Assembly (NCBI GenBank): GCA_964502145.1
Contig: CAZCVI010000046.1
Location: 1-54,042 of the forward strand
Reading direction: 5' to 3'
Length of the DNA: 54,042 nucleotides
Source of the DNA: CAZCVI01 sp964502145
GTDB lineage: Bacteria; Acidobacteriota; Aminicenantia; UBA2199
The position numbers and the translations under genes are program-made. The first letter of the stretch is position 1; each line of letters opens with the position of its first letter. Below are positions 24,407-32,511 of this stretch, piece after piece. The notes under the pieces are model-generated. The model saw nothing but the letters and a program-made list of their open reading frames with translations, searched no databases and was not told the DNA's origin.

Positions 24407-24609
24407 AAAGATTTATATTTTTGATACCTCTGCTCTCCTAACATTTATCGAAAACGAGGATGGGGTTGAAGGCAAAGCATCGAATATCCTTGGCAGACTC
24501 TTTAATCGCTGGCTTATGTAAAGCCTACGATGGCATACTCGTTCATAAAGATCCGGAGTTTGAGCAGTTAAGTTCAAAAATCAAGGAATTCAGGCTCCCA
24601 TACAAATAG
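24393..24609 (+). pseudogene. PIN-domain toxin (VapC-like) with an internal deletion and frameshift
   Basis: The ATG at 24393 gives KIYIFDTSALLTFIENEDGVEG, the first acidic motif of a PIN RNase, but the frame stops at 24521. The C-terminal end of a PIN domain follows in another frame (DSLIAGLCKAYDGILVHKDPEFEQL and on, to TAG at 24607-24609). The join near 24490 removes roughly the middle 50 residues, including the central catalytic acid. The flanks are still recognisable, so the deletion is recent. Confidence 0.75.
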
Positions 24610-25022
24610 TAAATTTTGCCTGTCCCCCTTTTCGACCAATCCCAAGGCCTTTTAAGAAACTCGTTTTTTGCCTTTCAAGCGGGACGCTTGGGCTACATTG
24701 AAAGAACTGGGCACCGGGCAATAGTGCGACATTTATCGTTCAATTGCCCTTAAAAAGCTAACCCTGCATTTATTCCTCATCATCTTGGATTCAACGTTAG
24801 TTCTTTCAGAGTATCGTAAAAGAAAGTGGGAGGAATGAAATACAAAAATAAATTTCTCCTTTTTCAAAGTATCCTCTTGTAAAAAAATTCTTTTTTTTAT
24901 AAAATAGTCTATGAAAGATTCAACGTCACCCCGATCAAAGAAAAAAATGGACAATGAACGGTAGGCACGGCAGTCCGATTCTACCTGGAAATATCAATAT
25001 ATCACAACAGAGGTAAACTATT
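24610..25022. other. intergenic region with a 3' gene relic
   Basis: No intact gene. It contains the relic at 24780-24863 and AT-rich DNA with long A/T runs at about 24840-24905. The Na/Pi transporter RBS (AGAGG, 25009-25013) closes the region. The frame at 24733-24954 (minus) is an overlapping alternative reading without an RBS or known motif. Confidence 0.4.
24780..24863 (-). pseudogene. 3' relic with IPP..FYDTLKEL motif, copy 1
   Basis: On the minus strand, 27 codons (…FIPPTFFYDTLKELTLNPR) run to TGA at 24780-24782 and are bounded upstream by a stop. The end is nearly the same as the open frame at 53911-54042 (IPPICFYDTLKELGMNRDRA). The DNA of the two copies matches over about 50 bp. It must be the tail of a repeated gene that I do not recognise. 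Confidence 0.45.
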
Positions 25023-26744
25023 ATGAACTGGACACAAATCATATTTAATACCTTCGGCGGCTTGGGACTGTTTTTGATGGGCATGAAAGTCATGTCTGAA
25101 AGTGTACAAAAAATAGCGGGCGATGGCTTGAGAAAGGTACTGAGTTTTTTAACATCCAATCGTTTTATGGGCATATTCGTTGGGTTTTCCATTACTGCCA
25201 TCATCCAATCCAGTAGCGCCACTACTGTCATGGTCGTAGGGTTTGTGAATGCCAGTCTCATGACTCTGCAACAAGCCATTGGCGTGATTTTAGGGGCCAA
25301 TATTGGGACTACCGTGACCGGTTGGCTGGTTACCTTGTCTGTTGTGGAGTATTCCCTTCCTATTATTGGGTTGGGTGTGATGCTCCGTTTCTTCTGCAAA
25401 AGCGAGAAATGGCGCTATATCGGCGAAATTATGTACGGGTTCGGAATATTATTCTTAGGCATGGAGACAATGAAGAATGGATTCTCCCCATTAAAGAATT
25501 CCCCAGAATTTATTGCGCTTTTTACCAAAGTAGATGGCTCCGGCTATTTTACAGTTATTTTAGGCGTATTAATCGGAACAGCCACGACCTTAATCGTGCA
25601 ATCCAGCTCGGCTACTATGGGTATTACGATTGCCCTGGCTTCTCAGGGCCTCCTTAATTACCATGGCGCAGTCTCCCTCATTCTGGGTGATAATATTGGC
25701 ACTACAATCACAGCTATCCTGGCCAGTATCGGCGGCAATTACCAAGCCAAACGGGCAGCAGTAGCCCATACTCTTTTTAATGTGTTTGGCGTGCTGGTGA
25801 TTTTGACTATCTACTATCCATTCGTAAAAATAGTGGACAGCTTGGTGCGCGGTATGCCAGATATGATTATTACTACGGCTACACAAGCCGCCAAGTTTGG
25901 TTTAGCTATCGGCGATAAACCCTTTATCGGCCAACATATCGCTATGGCCCATTCCATGTTTAATATCATCAACGTGATTCTTTTCACGGGATTTATTCCA
26001 CTTCTGGCCAAACTGTGTGAAAAGATTATTAAAACTCCAAAACAACTCCAAGAATACAGGATGGTGGAATTTTCCCACATGGATTCAGCACTTATCAATA
26101 CACCAGCCCTGGGCATTGCGGAAACAGAAAAAAAACTCGTCCTGATGGCGGAACGAGTAGCGAAAAGTGCGTTGATGGTTCAAGATATCATAATCAGTGA
26201 ATTATCGCAAAAAAAACTGTGCGACGAGGTTCTCAAATCGGAAAAAGTAATCGACGAATACCAAAAACACATCACTGAATTCCTGGTAGGCCTCTCCTCT
26301 ACCTCCCTTTCTGAAAATGACGCCAACCACGTGGGCAATTATATGACGATGTCCCACAACCTGGAAAAATACGGGGACCACCTGGAACATATCGCGCTGA
26401 TTTTCGACCGCATGGATCAGGACTCGTTGCTACTTTCCGAAGACGCCCGCCACACGGCTATCGAGATATTCAAGGAGATTTCAGGGTTCTTTAATTCCTC
26501 TTTTAATGCCTTTACAGAAGATGTAGAACCACAAACCTTCATGGATGGTGCCCAAGTACATAACCGCCGGGTAAAAAATTTGATTAAAACAGCCAAAATG
26601 GAACACTTTGAACGATTAAGCCAAGAAAAATGCGCCAACCCATCAGCAATTCATTTCATGGATTTATTGAACTATCTGGATGGCATGCGCGCCCAAGCTT
26701 ATAATATCGCAGAAATCTCCACAGGCACGAAATACCAGTATTAA
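25023..26744 (+). CDS. Na+/phosphate cotransporter with C-terminal PhoU domain
   Basis: A 573-aa inner-membrane protein of the Na/Pi-cotransporter II (NptA) family. Two inverted repeats each carry the QSSSATT signature (at about residues 60-66 and 195-201) and GANIGTT/GDNIGTT, the substrate and sodium-binding loops, among 8 or more helices. Residues of about 350-560 form a PhoU-like helical bundle (EKYGDHLEHIALIFDRM). It would import phosphate with sodium or, as in some bacterial homologues, regulate export. AGAGG lies 9 nt before the ATG. It is a single gene. Its neighbour across a large palindrome is the convergent TPR lipoprotein gene. Confidence 0.9.
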   Translation: MNWTQIIFNTFGGLGLFLMGMKVMSESVQKIAGDGLRKVLSFLTSNRFMGIFVGFSITAIIQSSSATTVMVVGFVNASLMTLQQAIGVILGANIGTTVTGWLVTLSVVEYSLPIIGLGVMLRFFCKSEKWRYIGEIMYGFGILFLGMETMKNGFSPLKNSPEFIALFTKVDGSGYFTVILGVLIGTATTLIVQSSSATMGITIALASQGLLNYHGAVSLILGDNIGTTITAILASIGGNYQAKRAAVAHTLFNVFGVLVILTIYYPFVKIVDSLVRGMPDMIITTATQAAKFGLAIGDKPFIGQHIAMAHSMFNIINVILFTGFIPLLAKLCEKIIKTPKQLQEYRMVEFSHMDSALINTPALGIAETEKKLVLMAERVAKSALMVQDIIISELSQKKLCDEVLKSEKVIDEYQKHITEFLVGLSSTSLSENDANHVGNYMTMSHNLEKYGDHLEHIALIFDRMDQDSLLLSEDARHTAIEIFKEISGFFNSSFNAFTEDVEPQTFMDGAQVHNRRVKNLIKTAKMEHFERLSQEKCANPSAIHFMDLLNYLDGMRAQAYNIAEISTGTKYQY

Positions 26745-26756
26745 GAAAAAGATTAG

Positions 26757-26927
26757 CCCACGAATTAAAAGAAGACCACAGATTACACAGATTAAAATGA
26801 TTGACACAGATTAAAAGATGACTTTTTTTAAAAAACCTTTTCTTTTTCTTTTAATCCGTCTAATCATTTTAATCTGTGTAATCTGTGGTCTTCTTTTTAT
26901 TTCGTGTTAATTCGTGTAATTCGTGGG
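26757..26927. repeat. 171-bp imperfect palindrome with 36-bp perfect arms
   Basis: Positions 26767-26802 and 26862-26897 are exact reverse complements over 36 bp. Outer arms 26757-26766 and 26918-26927 also pair. The arms contain the motif ACCACAGATTACACAGATTAAAA, which recurs singly at about 31848 and 32473. It fills the space between convergent genes, so it could end transcription both ways. Its dispersed relatives make it look like a MITE-type element. Confidence 0.75.
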
Positions 26928-26948
26928 GTTCTTTTTCTTTTATTTAAA

Positions 26949-27785
26949 CTATTGTTTATCCAACTGGGCAATCAATTTGTGGATTTCATCTTTCATTTCT
27001 TTGGTTAACGCTCTTCCCAGTGCTTTTTCCAATGTATCCAATGCTTTGTCTTTCTGTCCCATCTTGACATACACCCTGCCGATATTAATTAGATAGGTGG
27101 CTTCTGGTTCCGTTAACAGCGAAATCGCCCGCCGATACCATTGCAAGGCTTCATTGTATTTCTCCTGGTTTTCCAACACAATACCCTTTAAATTACTGAG
27201 GGGCGGAAAGCGATCATTTTTGACCAAACCTTTATCTATATAACGCATGGCCGTGTTGTATTTCTTTTCGCGGATTTCTAACATCGCCAGATTGGCATAG
27301 GCATTTTCTGGCGTCTGGTATTTAGCTCCACTGGCCGCAGTTAAGAGATTTTCTTTGGCCAATGTATACTCCCCCATCTCACTGTACGTGACGCCCAGAT
27401 AATTATAGGCATCATAATACTCGGGATTGGTACGCACGACCTGGGTAAAATAGTCGATTGCTTTTTTAAAATCCCGCTTGTTCAGGTAAACAATACCCAA
27501 CGCATTAATAGCCAATGCCATCGTAGGATTCTTCTTCAATGTTTCCAATAATTTCTTTTCCGCCATCTCCATATTTCCCGAATTGAGGTAGAAAAGCCCT
27601 TCATTCAAGGTGAACTCGGCGGTTCCTTTTTTTAGATGGGCACCATATTGACTGGGCGCTTTTTTCTTGGCACAACCCGCCATAGGACCAATTAGCAACA
27701 GACTGGCCAATACAAACATAATGGTAGTTATCACTATATTTTTGTTCATTTTAAGCATCATTTTAAGCATCATTTTATTCTTCAT
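26949..27785 (-). CDS. TPR-repeat lipoprotein
   Basis: A 278-aa protein with a hydrophobic signal and a lipobox at LIGPMAGC, so it is acylated and held on a membrane facing the periplasm. It carries about six TPR units (GMEMAEKKLLE type, ALAINALGIVYLNKRDFKKAIDYF, YYDAYNYLGVTYSEMGEYTLAKENLL and on), a scaffold for protein partners such as PilF-like pilotins. The ATG at 27785 overlaps the TGA of the cyclase gene by 4 nt. A 15-bp tandem duplication gives the odd MMLKMMLKMNKN start, and the ATG at the second MNKN is an alternative. Last gene of the thpR-to-TPR operon. It may report to, or be controlled with, the FHA-cyclase. Confidence 0.8.
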   Translation of the reverse strand: MKNKMMLKMMLKMNKNIVITTIMFVLASLLLIGPMAGCAKKKAPSQYGAHLKKGTAEFTLNEGLFYLNSGNMEMAEKKLLETLKKNPTMALAINALGIVYLNKRDFKKAIDYFTQVVRTNPEYYDAYNYLGVTYSEMGEYTLAKENLLTAASGAKYQTPENAYANLAMLEIREKKYNTAMRYIDKGLVKNDRFPPLSNLKGIVLENQEKYNEALQWYRRAISLLTEPEATYLINIGRVYVKMGQKDKALDTLEKALGRALTKEMKDEIHKLIAQLDKQ

Positions 27786-29341
27786 TCTGTGCCCCTCCGG
27801 GTTAATACTCTGTAGGCTTTAACAGACTTTGACAAGCCCTGCAATTTCTTTTCTCCCATTAATTCGAAGTTGAACATGTTCTTGGTATATTCATAGGTAT
27901 CTTCAGAGACGACAATATCATTGGATTGTGCCACTGAAGACTCGATACGGGAGGCAATATTAACGGTATTCCCAATCACGGTATAATCCAAACGCTTGGG
28001 GGAACCAAAATCTCCGGCTACCAATTTCCCCGAATTAATACCGATACGAAGTTTAATCTGATCGGCAGCAGCGAGATGTTCATTGATTTTCTCCAACTTT
28101 TTCATCATCTCAATGGCGGCACGAATAGCCAGTTCAGCATGATCTTTCATTTCGAAAGGCACACCAAAAACAGCCATGATACAATCCCCGATATATTTAT
28201 CCAGGGTTCCATTAAAAGAAAAAATAACATCGGTCATTTCAGAAAACAAATTATTCAAAAAGACGCCGATCTCCATGGGGTTCATATGTTCGACCTTGGT
28301 AGTGAACCCGACAATATCCATAAACAACACGGAAGCCTCGGTTACTTTATAGGTGTTCATCTCCAAGGTGCTGCTGTCGTGTCCTTCCATGATGCGGGAA
28401 ACAACAGCAGGCGAATGGTAACGTTCCAAACGGGCGCGAATCTTCTTTTCCCGGTTCAATTTATTCAAATTGTTGATGCCCTCAATCGAAAGACCGACAA
28501 AATTGGCAATTACAGTCAGAATTTGCAAGTCATCCTCTTTGAACAATTTCAAGAATTCGGTAGTATCCAGATAAATCAAACCATAAATAGAATTCTTGGT
28601 CCAGATGGGCACGGAAATAGCCGAGGTAATACCATACATGATAATACTCTGCGCCCCATCAAACCGCTTATCATCCATAGTATTGGAAGAGAGAATAGCG
28701 ACTTTTTCCTTGATAGCTTTCATAGCAATGGTTCTGGAAATATTGACGGATTCGACGTTTTTCCCCTTGCTGGTCCGGTAATACTTTAAATCCAAATCAT
28801 CCAGTTGTTGATCATAAAAAAAGAAAAACAAACGTTTGGGGGTCACGAATTCGTAGATCAGGTCACCGACTTTTTCAAAACAATCCTCCAAGCTCTTGGA
28901 GGCAATCAAGTCTTTTCCCAGAGCAGTTAAAGACGCGAGAAAGTTGAGACGGGAGACCTCGATTTTTTTCTCCTCCTTGACCAGAAAACTATCAGAGAGA
29001 GGAACGACCATAGATATCTTCTGGTCATCCACATCGGTATAACTCTCTTTTTTGTCTACGATCAGGAATTTCAGGATAGTGCGACCTACAGTAATATTAT
29101 CGCTCAATTCCAAGGGCGTGTCAGTGATCCGTTTGCCATTGACATAGGTGCCATTGGTGCTGTTAAGGTCAACGACTTTATAGGTATCTTGAACCCGCAC
29201 GAATTTGCAATGGTTTCTGGATACCGAGTTGTCGTTCAGTTGGAAATCATTGCCGGATAATTTACCTACTGTGATTGTATCTTTATTGAGGTAAAAGGTA
29301 TTCACCTCGTCATTATTGATATATTCTAGCTTAAATTCCAT
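27782..29341 (-). CDS. FHA-GAF-class III adenylate cyclase
   Basis: A 519-aa cytosolic protein. FHA (about 20-95: SRNHCKF and NSTNGTYVNGK) binds phosphothreonine. GAF (about 130-290) senses a small ligand. The class III cyclase catalytic domain (about 330-510) has both metal Asp (FMDIVGFT and YIGDCIMAVFG), the adenine-selecting Lys in LDKYIGD and Asp in RLDYTVIGNTVNIASRIE. The catalytic residues look complete, so it should make cAMP in answer to kinase signalling and the GAF ligand. Its start overlaps gpsA by 16 nt and its stop overlaps the TPR lipoprotein start by 4 nt. This links cAMP production to phospholipid-synthesis genes in one transcript. Confidence 0.9.
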   Translation of the reverse strand: MEFKLEYINNDEVNTFYLNKDTITVGKLSGNDFQLNDNSVSRNHCKFVRVQDTYKVVDLNSTNGTYVNGKRITDTPLELSDNITVGRTILKFLIVDKKESYTDVDDQKISMVVPLSDSFLVKEEKKIEVSRLNFLASLTALGKDLIASKSLEDCFEKVGDLIYEFVTPKRLFFFFYDQQLDDLDLKYYRTSKGKNVESVNISRTIAMKAIKEKVAILSSNTMDDKRFDGAQSIIMYGITSAISVPIWTKNSIYGLIYLDTTEFLKLFKEDDLQILTVIANFVGLSIEGINNLNKLNREKKIRARLERYHSPAVVSRIMEGHDSSTLEMNTYKVTEASVLFMDIVGFTTKVEHMNPMEIGVFLNNLFSEMTDVIFSFNGTLDKYIGDCIMAVFGVPFEMKDHAELAIRAAIEMMKKLEKINEHLAAADQIKLRIGINSGKLVAGDFGSPKRLDYTVIGNTVNIASRIESSVAQSNDIVVSEDTYEYTKNMFNFELMGEKKLQGLSKSVKAYRVLTRRGTE

Positions 29342-30342
29342 TCTGGTTTTAAACTCCTTTTCATAAGGCTTTTTAAGGCTTCCCTGGGGTTCTTTTTATT
29401 AAAAAGTATCTGGTAGACCTCGTTAGTAATTGGCATTTCCAGTCCTAATTGATCGGATAGTTTTTTGATTGCTTTCGTGGTTTCCACTCCTTCCGCGACC
29501 ATGGCGCTTGATTTTTCAAATTGTTCCAGAGTTTCCCCTTTGGCAATGCGTTCGCCCAGTTGAAAGTTACGTGAGAGAGGTCCAAAACAAGTGAGCATCA
29601 AATCACCAATCCCGGCCAGTCCCCAAAATGTCTCGGAACGGGCGCCCATTTTAATTCCGAAACGTGATATTTCGACGCTGGCGCGAGTGACCAGTGAGGC
29701 GGTAGTATTGTACCCGTAGCCAGTGCCCTTGACGATACCGGAAGCAATAGCAATAACATTTTTCATGGAACCAGCCACTTCAATGCCAGTGAGATCATCG
29801 GTACGGTAAATGCGCAGGGAATCAGAGGAAAAAGCATTCTGAATCTCTTCGAGGATAATGATGTTTCTGGAACTGGCGACAACCACGGTAGGGTGATTCA
29901 TGGCCAATTCCAAGGCAAAGGAGGGACCGGAAATAGTGACCCAGCGATCCAATATCTTTTCACCCAATACTTCGACTGCCAATTGACTGATTGTTTTCAG
30001 TGAACTGGCTTCGAATCCCTTGGAAAGGTTAACAATGATTTGGTCGGTCAACACATCTTTTAATTGTTTGAAGGTTTCCCTGATAAATTTAGAAGGGACT
30101 ACCGTCAGGATAATATTGGCTTGGGTTGCTTCCGTTATCAGGTCTGTGACTGGAGTGAGCAGGGGGGAGAGTTTGATACCTGGGAGAAAGATCGGGTTTT
30201 CGTGTCGTGTTAAAATGGCTTCGCGGACATCTGCTTCCCTGAGCCAGATTTTTATTTCATGTTTGCGGGCCAGTGCCAGGTAATTGGCAAAAGCCGTGCC
30301 CCATGAGCCGCCACCGATAACCAGTATTTTTGATTTATTCAT
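29326..30342 (-). CDS. gpsA: glycerol-3-phosphate dehydrogenase [NAD(P)+]
   Basis: A 338-aa cytosolic enzyme reducing dihydroxyacetone phosphate to sn-glycerol 3-phosphate, the backbone precursor for phospholipids. The Rossmann motif VIGGGSWGTAFANYLA is at the N-terminus, with LSKGFE (the KGxE-type active-site segment), the catalytic Lys region VAGSMKNVIAIASG, GLAGIGDLMLTCFG and RN.Q.G. The length is normal. It overlaps plsY by 8 nt, so the two consecutive steps of phosphatidic acid synthesis are co-translated. Confidence 0.95.
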   Translation of the reverse strand: MNKSKILVIGGGSWGTAFANYLALARKHEIKIWLREADVREAILTRHENPIFLPGIKLSPLLTPVTDLITEATQANIILTVVPSKFIRETFKQLKDVLTDQIIVNLSKGFEASSLKTISQLAVEVLGEKILDRWVTISGPSFALELAMNHPTVVVASSRNIIILEEIQNAFSSDSLRIYRTDDLTGIEVAGSMKNVIAIASGIVKGTGYGYNTTASLVTRASVEISRFGIKMGARSETFWGLAGIGDLMLTCFGPLSRNFQLGERIAKGETLEQFEKSSAMVAEGVETTKAIKKLSDQLGLEMPITNEVYQILFNKKNPREALKSLMKRSLKPEWNLS

Positions 30343-30934
30343 GATGCTTCCATGTCAGTTTATTTTCGGTACCCGCGACCATGCGTCGGATATTCCCGTG
30401 GTGCTTGAGGATAATGGTAGTGGTGATGAGAAAGACAATCATGGACACTTCCACGACCTGGGTAAATAGAATAAAAAAGAAAACAGCGATCACGCCAGCA
30501 ATAGAACTGGCAGAGACATAGCGAATAAAATACAAGGTAAAAAGAAAAGCAATAGCAAATATCAGGGCGGCACGAAAATCAAACACAAGGAACACGCCTA
30601 TAAAAGCGGCGATTCCTTTGCCACCTTTGAACTTGAGGCAGAGGGGAAAGAGATGCCCCAAAATCACGGCAGCACCGCCTGCAATTACAATAATCGGGGA
30701 ATCAAAGTGTTTCAGTCCGTACAATACCGGCAGTAAACCTTTGGCAATATCTAAGGCGAGGGTCACCGAGCCCGCCGATTTTCCCTTGGTGCGTAGTACA
30801 TTGGTAGCGCCGATATTACCACTGCCTTCTTTGCGGATATCTTTTTTTTCCGTCAGATAGTAGAGTATAAATCCAATCGGAATAGTACCCAATAAATAAG
30901 AACAGAGAATAAATAATAATTCATGCTTGGCCAT
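30335..30934 (-). CDS. plsY: acyl-phosphate glycerol-3-phosphate acyltransferase
   Basis: A 199-aa inner-membrane protein with five predicted helices and the three PlsY motifs: SGNIGATNVLRTKGK, GHLFPLCLKFKGGKGIAAFIG and the third loop near ILKHHGNIRRMVAG. It moves an acyl group from acyl phosphate to glycerol 3-phosphate made by the next gene, gpsA. It overlaps the thpR stop by 14 nt and gpsA by 8 nt. Confidence 0.95.
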   Translation of the reverse strand: MAKHELLFILCSYLLGTIPIGFILYYLTEKKDIRKEGSGNIGATNVLRTKGKSAGSVTLALDIAKGLLPVLYGLKHFDSPIIVIAGGAAVILGHLFPLCLKFKGGKGIAAFIGVFLVFDFRAALIFAIAFLFTLYFIRYVSASSIAGVIAVFFFILFTQVVEVSMIVFLITTTIILKHHGNIRRMVAGTENKLTWKHHE

Positions 30935-31487
30935 GGGTCAGTGGAATCTCCTTTAATATAGTATAAATAGGTCCATCAGGTTTCAATGCGCTTTTAAATA
31001 ACTGGAAATACCCCGTGGAGAACTGGGCGATAGGTGCATCTGCCAGTTCTTCTACCCGTGTGAGCAGGGATTTGAAATTATAATTTTTTTTATTTCGCCC
31101 CACTGTGATATGGGGTGAAAAGGGGCGGGTTTCTTTGGGAATTCCAATTTTAAAGAGGGTGTTTTCGATGCTGTCATAGAGTTGTTGCAGGGCGTGGTTG
31201 GGGCGGAGACCGATCCAGAAGATATTAAGTTCCTCGTTTTTGCCGAATTTCCCGCAGCCTGCCAGTTCGATTTCTAGAGGTTGGGTTTGCGGTTCCAGGT
31301 GAGTTAAGCGTTCCGAAATCTGGTTGTATTGTTGTTCTGCAACTTCGCCCAGAAATTTCAGTGTCAGGTGTACATTCGCCCCTTTGACCCAGTGGATAGG
31401 CGTGGATATTTTTTTAAAGGGTTTTAGGAACGCTTCAATCTTATCATGCACCGCGTGATCCAGTTTAATACCAATAAAAATTCTCAT
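30921..31487 (-). CDS. thpR: RNA 2',3'-cyclic phosphodiesterase
   Basis: A 188-aa 2H-phosphoesterase: the first HxT motif is in VHLTLKFLGE and the second in SPHITVGRNKK. It opens 2',3'-cyclic phosphates on RNA ends, and its exact cellular target is uncertain in most bacteria. Start at 31487 (MRIFIGIKL). The frame is open for another 122 codons upstream, but that stretch is made of 9-bp repeats and low-complexity sequence and contains this gene's promoter. First gene of the five-gene operon. Its -10 box ends 6 nt before the ATG, so the mRNA should be leaderless. Confidence 0.88.
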   Translation of the reverse strand: MRIFIGIKLDHAVHDKIEAFLKPFKKISTPIHWVKGANVHLTLKFLGEVAEQQYNQISERLTHLEPQTQPLEIELAGCGKFGKNEELNIFWIGLRPNHALQQLYDSIENTLFKIGIPKETRPFSPHITVGRNKKNYNFKSLLTRVEELADAPIAQFSTGYFQLFKSALKPDGPIYTILKEIPLTHGQA

Positions 31488-31493
31488 AAATGA

Positions 31494-31522
31494 ATTATAG
31501 AATAAATGATTATGTTTGTAAA
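31494..31522 (-). promoter_or_regulatory. promoter of the thpR-plsY-gpsA-cyclase-TPR operon, leaderless type
   Basis: TTTACA (complement of 31517-31522), a 17-bp spacer and TATAAT (complement of 31494-31499). Only 6 nt separate the -10 box from the thpR ATG and no RBS is present. Confidence 0.65.
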
Positions 31523-31528
31523 GGTGTT

Positions 31529-31572
31529 TATGGGATTTCTGAGACTTATGGGAATTAGGGGAATTAGGGGAG
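31529..31572. repeat. 9-bp repeat (GGGAATTAT type), noncoding copy
   Basis: About four units (TATGGGATT, TATGGGAATT, AGGGGAATT and similar) just upstream of the thpR promoter, the same repeat family found inside the three NRPS A domains. Confidence 0.65.
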
Positions 31573-31659
31573 AAATTAAATAATAAGTTTTCAATGAACC
31601 CTTGATTCCAAAATTCCCAGGTGCCAGACCTGAATCCACCATCAGATTCCTGAAAAAAC

Positions 31660-31755
31660 ATGGACGACATGGACAGAGTGGACGATATGGACGATGTGGA
31701 GCAAAAATAAAAGCATATTTTTGTCCATATCGTCCATGAAGTCCATATCGTCCAC
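31660..31755. repeat. second 9-bp repeat family (TGGACGATA) arranged as an inverted repeat
   Basis: Forward units at 31660-31698 (TGGACGACA, TGGACAGAG, TGGACGATA, TGGACGATG) are followed by the complementary units at 31723-31755. GTGGACGATATGGAC at 31679-31693 pairs exactly with 31741-31755. A large hairpin can form. A single similar string, ATGGACGGCGTGGACAG, lies in the NRPS leader at about 18854. Confidence 0.7.
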
Positions 31756-31787
31756 AACGATTTTAGATACTTGGCGGTGAATCCAGG

Positions 31788-31886
31788 CTTTGGAAAAATA
31801 AAAGAGAGCTGGGCGTCCATATCGACTGAGTCCGCAAGGTTTAAATAGACCACAGATTCACGGGATTAAAAATGATTACTCAGATT
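31788..31886. repeat. direct repeat, left copy, beside the addiction-module locus
   Basis: It shares about 90 bp with 32413-32511 (GGAAAAATAAAAGAGAG..., ATATCGACTGAGT, GGTTTAAATAGACCACAGAT, CACGGGATTAAAAA). The two copies bracket the addiction-module/DUF2442 genes. Confidence 0.65.
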
Positions 31887-31899
31887 AAAAAAGAATGGG

Positions 31900-32163
31900 C
31901 TATCTATTCCTTGTGACGGCTTGCTGTTTTCCCAGTTCCAGTAAAAATTCCGGGGCAAGGCCCGCCTCGTTTTTCCAGCAGATGGTATTTAATTGAAGAG
32001 AAAAATCTTTAAAATAGTCTTTTTCCAATTAGGGCTTAAAGATGTTTCGTTTTTCCTTCAAGAGAGTGGTTTCCAAATCTACCATGGCTTCATCGCCGGT
32101 ATTAAATTTCAGATGCACCACGTAATCCCGGATATATTCGGCTTCAGATACCTCTAACAGCAT
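31900..32163 (-). pseudogene. DUF2442 protein with an in-frame stop
   Basis: The ATG at 32163, with AAGGAGGA before it, opens MLLEVSEAEYIRDYVVHLKF and a typical DUF2442 body, but codon 45 is TAA (32029-32031). Past the stop the same frame continues as DYFKDFSLQLNTICWKNEAG, LAPEFLLELG, the highly conserved DUF2442 end, to TAG at 31900-31902. One substitution would restore an 87-aa protein. It lies 9 nt after the addiction-module gene, so the two formed an operon. A second, worse-decayed copy sits at 34423-34570. Confidence 0.75.
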
Positions 32164-32172
32164 GGTTCCTCC

Positions 32173-32367
32173 TTACTCCAACGGGGGACGTGTCAAATAT
32201 TTCGCCCCTAGTTTTGCTAATACCTGTTGGGCCGGAATACCTGTTACACTACCCCTTTTAATTTCCAGAAGGCGTTTTTCCAACTCTACATCCCAGGCCA
32301 AGGATACCTCTTCTTGGAAGGAAAGTGCCAATGCATCATGGGTTATTTTTTCTAATACTTCTGCCAT
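32173..32367 (-). CDS. addiction-module component (TIGR02574-like antitoxin)
   Basis: A 64-aa helical protein starting MAEVLEKITHDALALSFQEE, with W-x-x-E-x-x-x-R and G-x-x-x-x-I-x-x-x-V-L spacing (AWDVELEKRLLEIKRGSVTGIPAQQVLAKL), the pattern of small addiction-module proteins that pair with RelE/ParE or DUF2442 partners. The start at 32367 is chosen over an ATG 24 codons earlier because a TTGATA-17-TATCTT promoter lies between them, its -10 box ending 7 nt before this ATG. It probably yields a leaderless mRNA. Its downstream partner is interrupted by a stop codon. Confidence 0.7.
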   Translation of the reverse strand: MAEVLEKITHDALALSFQEEVSLAWDVELEKRLLEIKRGSVTGIPAQQVLAKLGAKYLTRPPLE

Positions 32368-32374
32368 AGTATTT

Positions 32375-32403
32375 AAGATAGCATGGATATCTATAAATAT
32401 CAA
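32375..32403 (-). promoter_or_regulatory. promoter of the addiction-module gene, leaderless type
   Basis: TTGATA (complement of 32398-32403), a 17-bp spacer and TATCTT (complement of 32375-32380), 7 nt before the ATG at 32367. No RBS. Confidence 0.55.
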
Positions 32404-32412
32404 CTTCCAAGC

Positions 32413-32511
32413 TATGGGAAAATAAAAAAGAGCGGGCATTGAAAACTTCGATATCGACTGAGTCAGCAGGGTTTAAATAGACCACAGATACACGGGATTA
32501 AAAAGGATTAC
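32413..32511. repeat. direct repeat, right copy
   Basis: Partner of 31788-31886. It carries the dispersed motif TAGACCACAGATACACGGG, which is also related to the arms of the palindrome at 26757-26927. Confidence 0.65.

Noticed and set aside
28076..28789. 237-codon plus-strand frame opposite the cyclase
   Set aside because: Antisense shadow of a complete FHA-GAF-cyclase gene.
31488..31853. N-terminal extension of the ThpR frame
   Set aside because: It is built from two 9-bp repeat families and contains the thpR promoter. The conserved protein starts at 31487.
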